From Microcella sp. (GTDB taxonomy: Bacteria > Actinomycetota > Actinomycetes > Actinomycetales > Microbacteriaceae), in assembly GCF_030645145.1 (NCBI RefSeq), contig NZ_JAUSMI010000165.1, positions 1 through 34,370 on the forward strand: DNA of 34,370 bases. The letters are read 5' to 3'. This document shows positions 34,141 to 34,370 of this stretch, piece by piece (the stretch's first letter is position 1; each line of letters opens with the position of its first letter). A program made the translations under genes and the position numbers. A model generated the notes under the pieces. That model made no database searches. It worked only from the letters and a program-made list of their open reading frames with translations, and had not been told where the DNA came from.

Positions 34141-34370
34141 TCAGTCATACTTCGCCTCGGCCCACCAGCTCGCGCCCTCGAGCACGAGCAGCCACGCGAC
34201 GCCGCCGGAGTCGACGACCTGCAGCCGGTGCGCGCGGCGGGCGCGCACGGGATCCCACCAGCGCTCCTCGAGCGGCCACGGGCCCGCCCACGAGGCGATG
34301 GGCCGCACGGCGCCGCCCGCGCTCGGCGCGAACCCCGCGGGGGCGGCGCTGAGGCGCAGGCGATCGTCGA
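34141..34370 (-). CDS. imuB: ImuB-like Y-family polymerase homologue (C-terminal 76 residues only)
   Basis: Read from the minus strand into the window edge and too short to judge as a whole. The visible part runs RPIASWAGPWPLEERWWD, then a strand-rich stretch (AHRLQVVDSGGVAWLLVLEG) and ends ASWWAEAKYD before TGA at 34143-34141. This tail matches the C-terminal domain of ImuB/DNA-polymerase-Y-family proteins, and its place just before dnaE2 is the usual imuA'-imuB-dnaE2 order. ImuB is catalytically dead and links DnaE2 to the sliding clamp; the clamp motif would be outside the window. Confidence 0.85.
   Translation of the reverse strand, partial: DDRLRLSAAPAGFAPSAGGAVRPIASWAGPWPLEERWWDPVRARRAHRLQVVDSGGVAWLLVLEGASWWAEAKYD

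Overview
The window is very GC-rich (about 70% or more by eye) and densely coded. Gene content suggests a high-GC actinobacterium, most likely of the family Microbacteriaceae. The clues are divergent glgC/glgA of the actinobacterial type, type B L31, three DUF1206 proteins, an imuB-dnaE2 mutasome tail, and many leaderless genes with a TAnnnT box just before the start codon. The family assignment is inference; no rRNA, tRNA, CRISPR array, IS element or prophage gene was found.

Layout. 1-3930: serB (cut by the window edge) and glgC on the minus strand, divergent from glgA (actinobacterial glycogen synthase / maltose-1-phosphate synthase type) and an orphan ABC ATPase. 3960-4356: rpmE2 with a structured leader and a strong terminator. 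4396-6864: a DEDDh exonuclease and trehalose synthase treS, minus strand. 6982-8977: an alpha/beta hydrolase and a GT4 glycosyltransferase, followed by a striking 55-bp palindrome at 9061-9115. 9147-11706: a minus-strand run of sirtuin, histidine phosphatase, YbaK-type deacylase and a small anchored protein. 11826-12626: SPOUT RNA methyltransferase. 12664-20068: a galactoside-use operon (GH42 beta-galactosidase, two ABC permeases, binding protein, GH36 alpha-galactosidase), divergent from a LacI-type repressor at 20253-21278 with two identical 18-bp operator-like repeats between them. 21314-23350: D,D-carboxypeptidase and SGNH hydrolase. 23561-23830: GlsB/YeaQ membrane protein. 23946-28112: dinB, an SF2 helicase and a PLP fold-III enzyme. 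28123-30520: three tandem overlapping DUF1206 genes. 30604-34370: dnaE2 and the C-terminal end of imuB.

How the parts work together. glgC and glgA make ADP-glucose and consume it; treS interconverts trehalose and maltose, so glycogen and trehalose metabolism lie close together. The galactoside operon looks like a complete import-and-hydrolyse module: lipoprotein receptor and two permeases bring oligosaccharides in, and two signal-less glycosidases cut beta- and alpha-galactosyl bonds. Two points in it are odd: the first permease is split by an apparent one-base deletion near 17870, and the GH36 gene has no ATG, GTG or TTG where homology and the ribosome binding site place its start. dnaE2/imuB and dinB give two translesion-synthesis loci a few kb apart.

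The most general signal is promoter architecture. Ten genes have TAnnnT 6 to 9 nt before the start codon, and in three of them the TAG or TAA stop codon of the upstream gene forms the first three bases of that box. I found no wholly new defence or mobile system; the best candidates for something undescribed are the stop-codon/-10 fusions, the 9061-9115 palindrome, the back-to-back glgC/glgA promoters and the triple DUF1206 operon.
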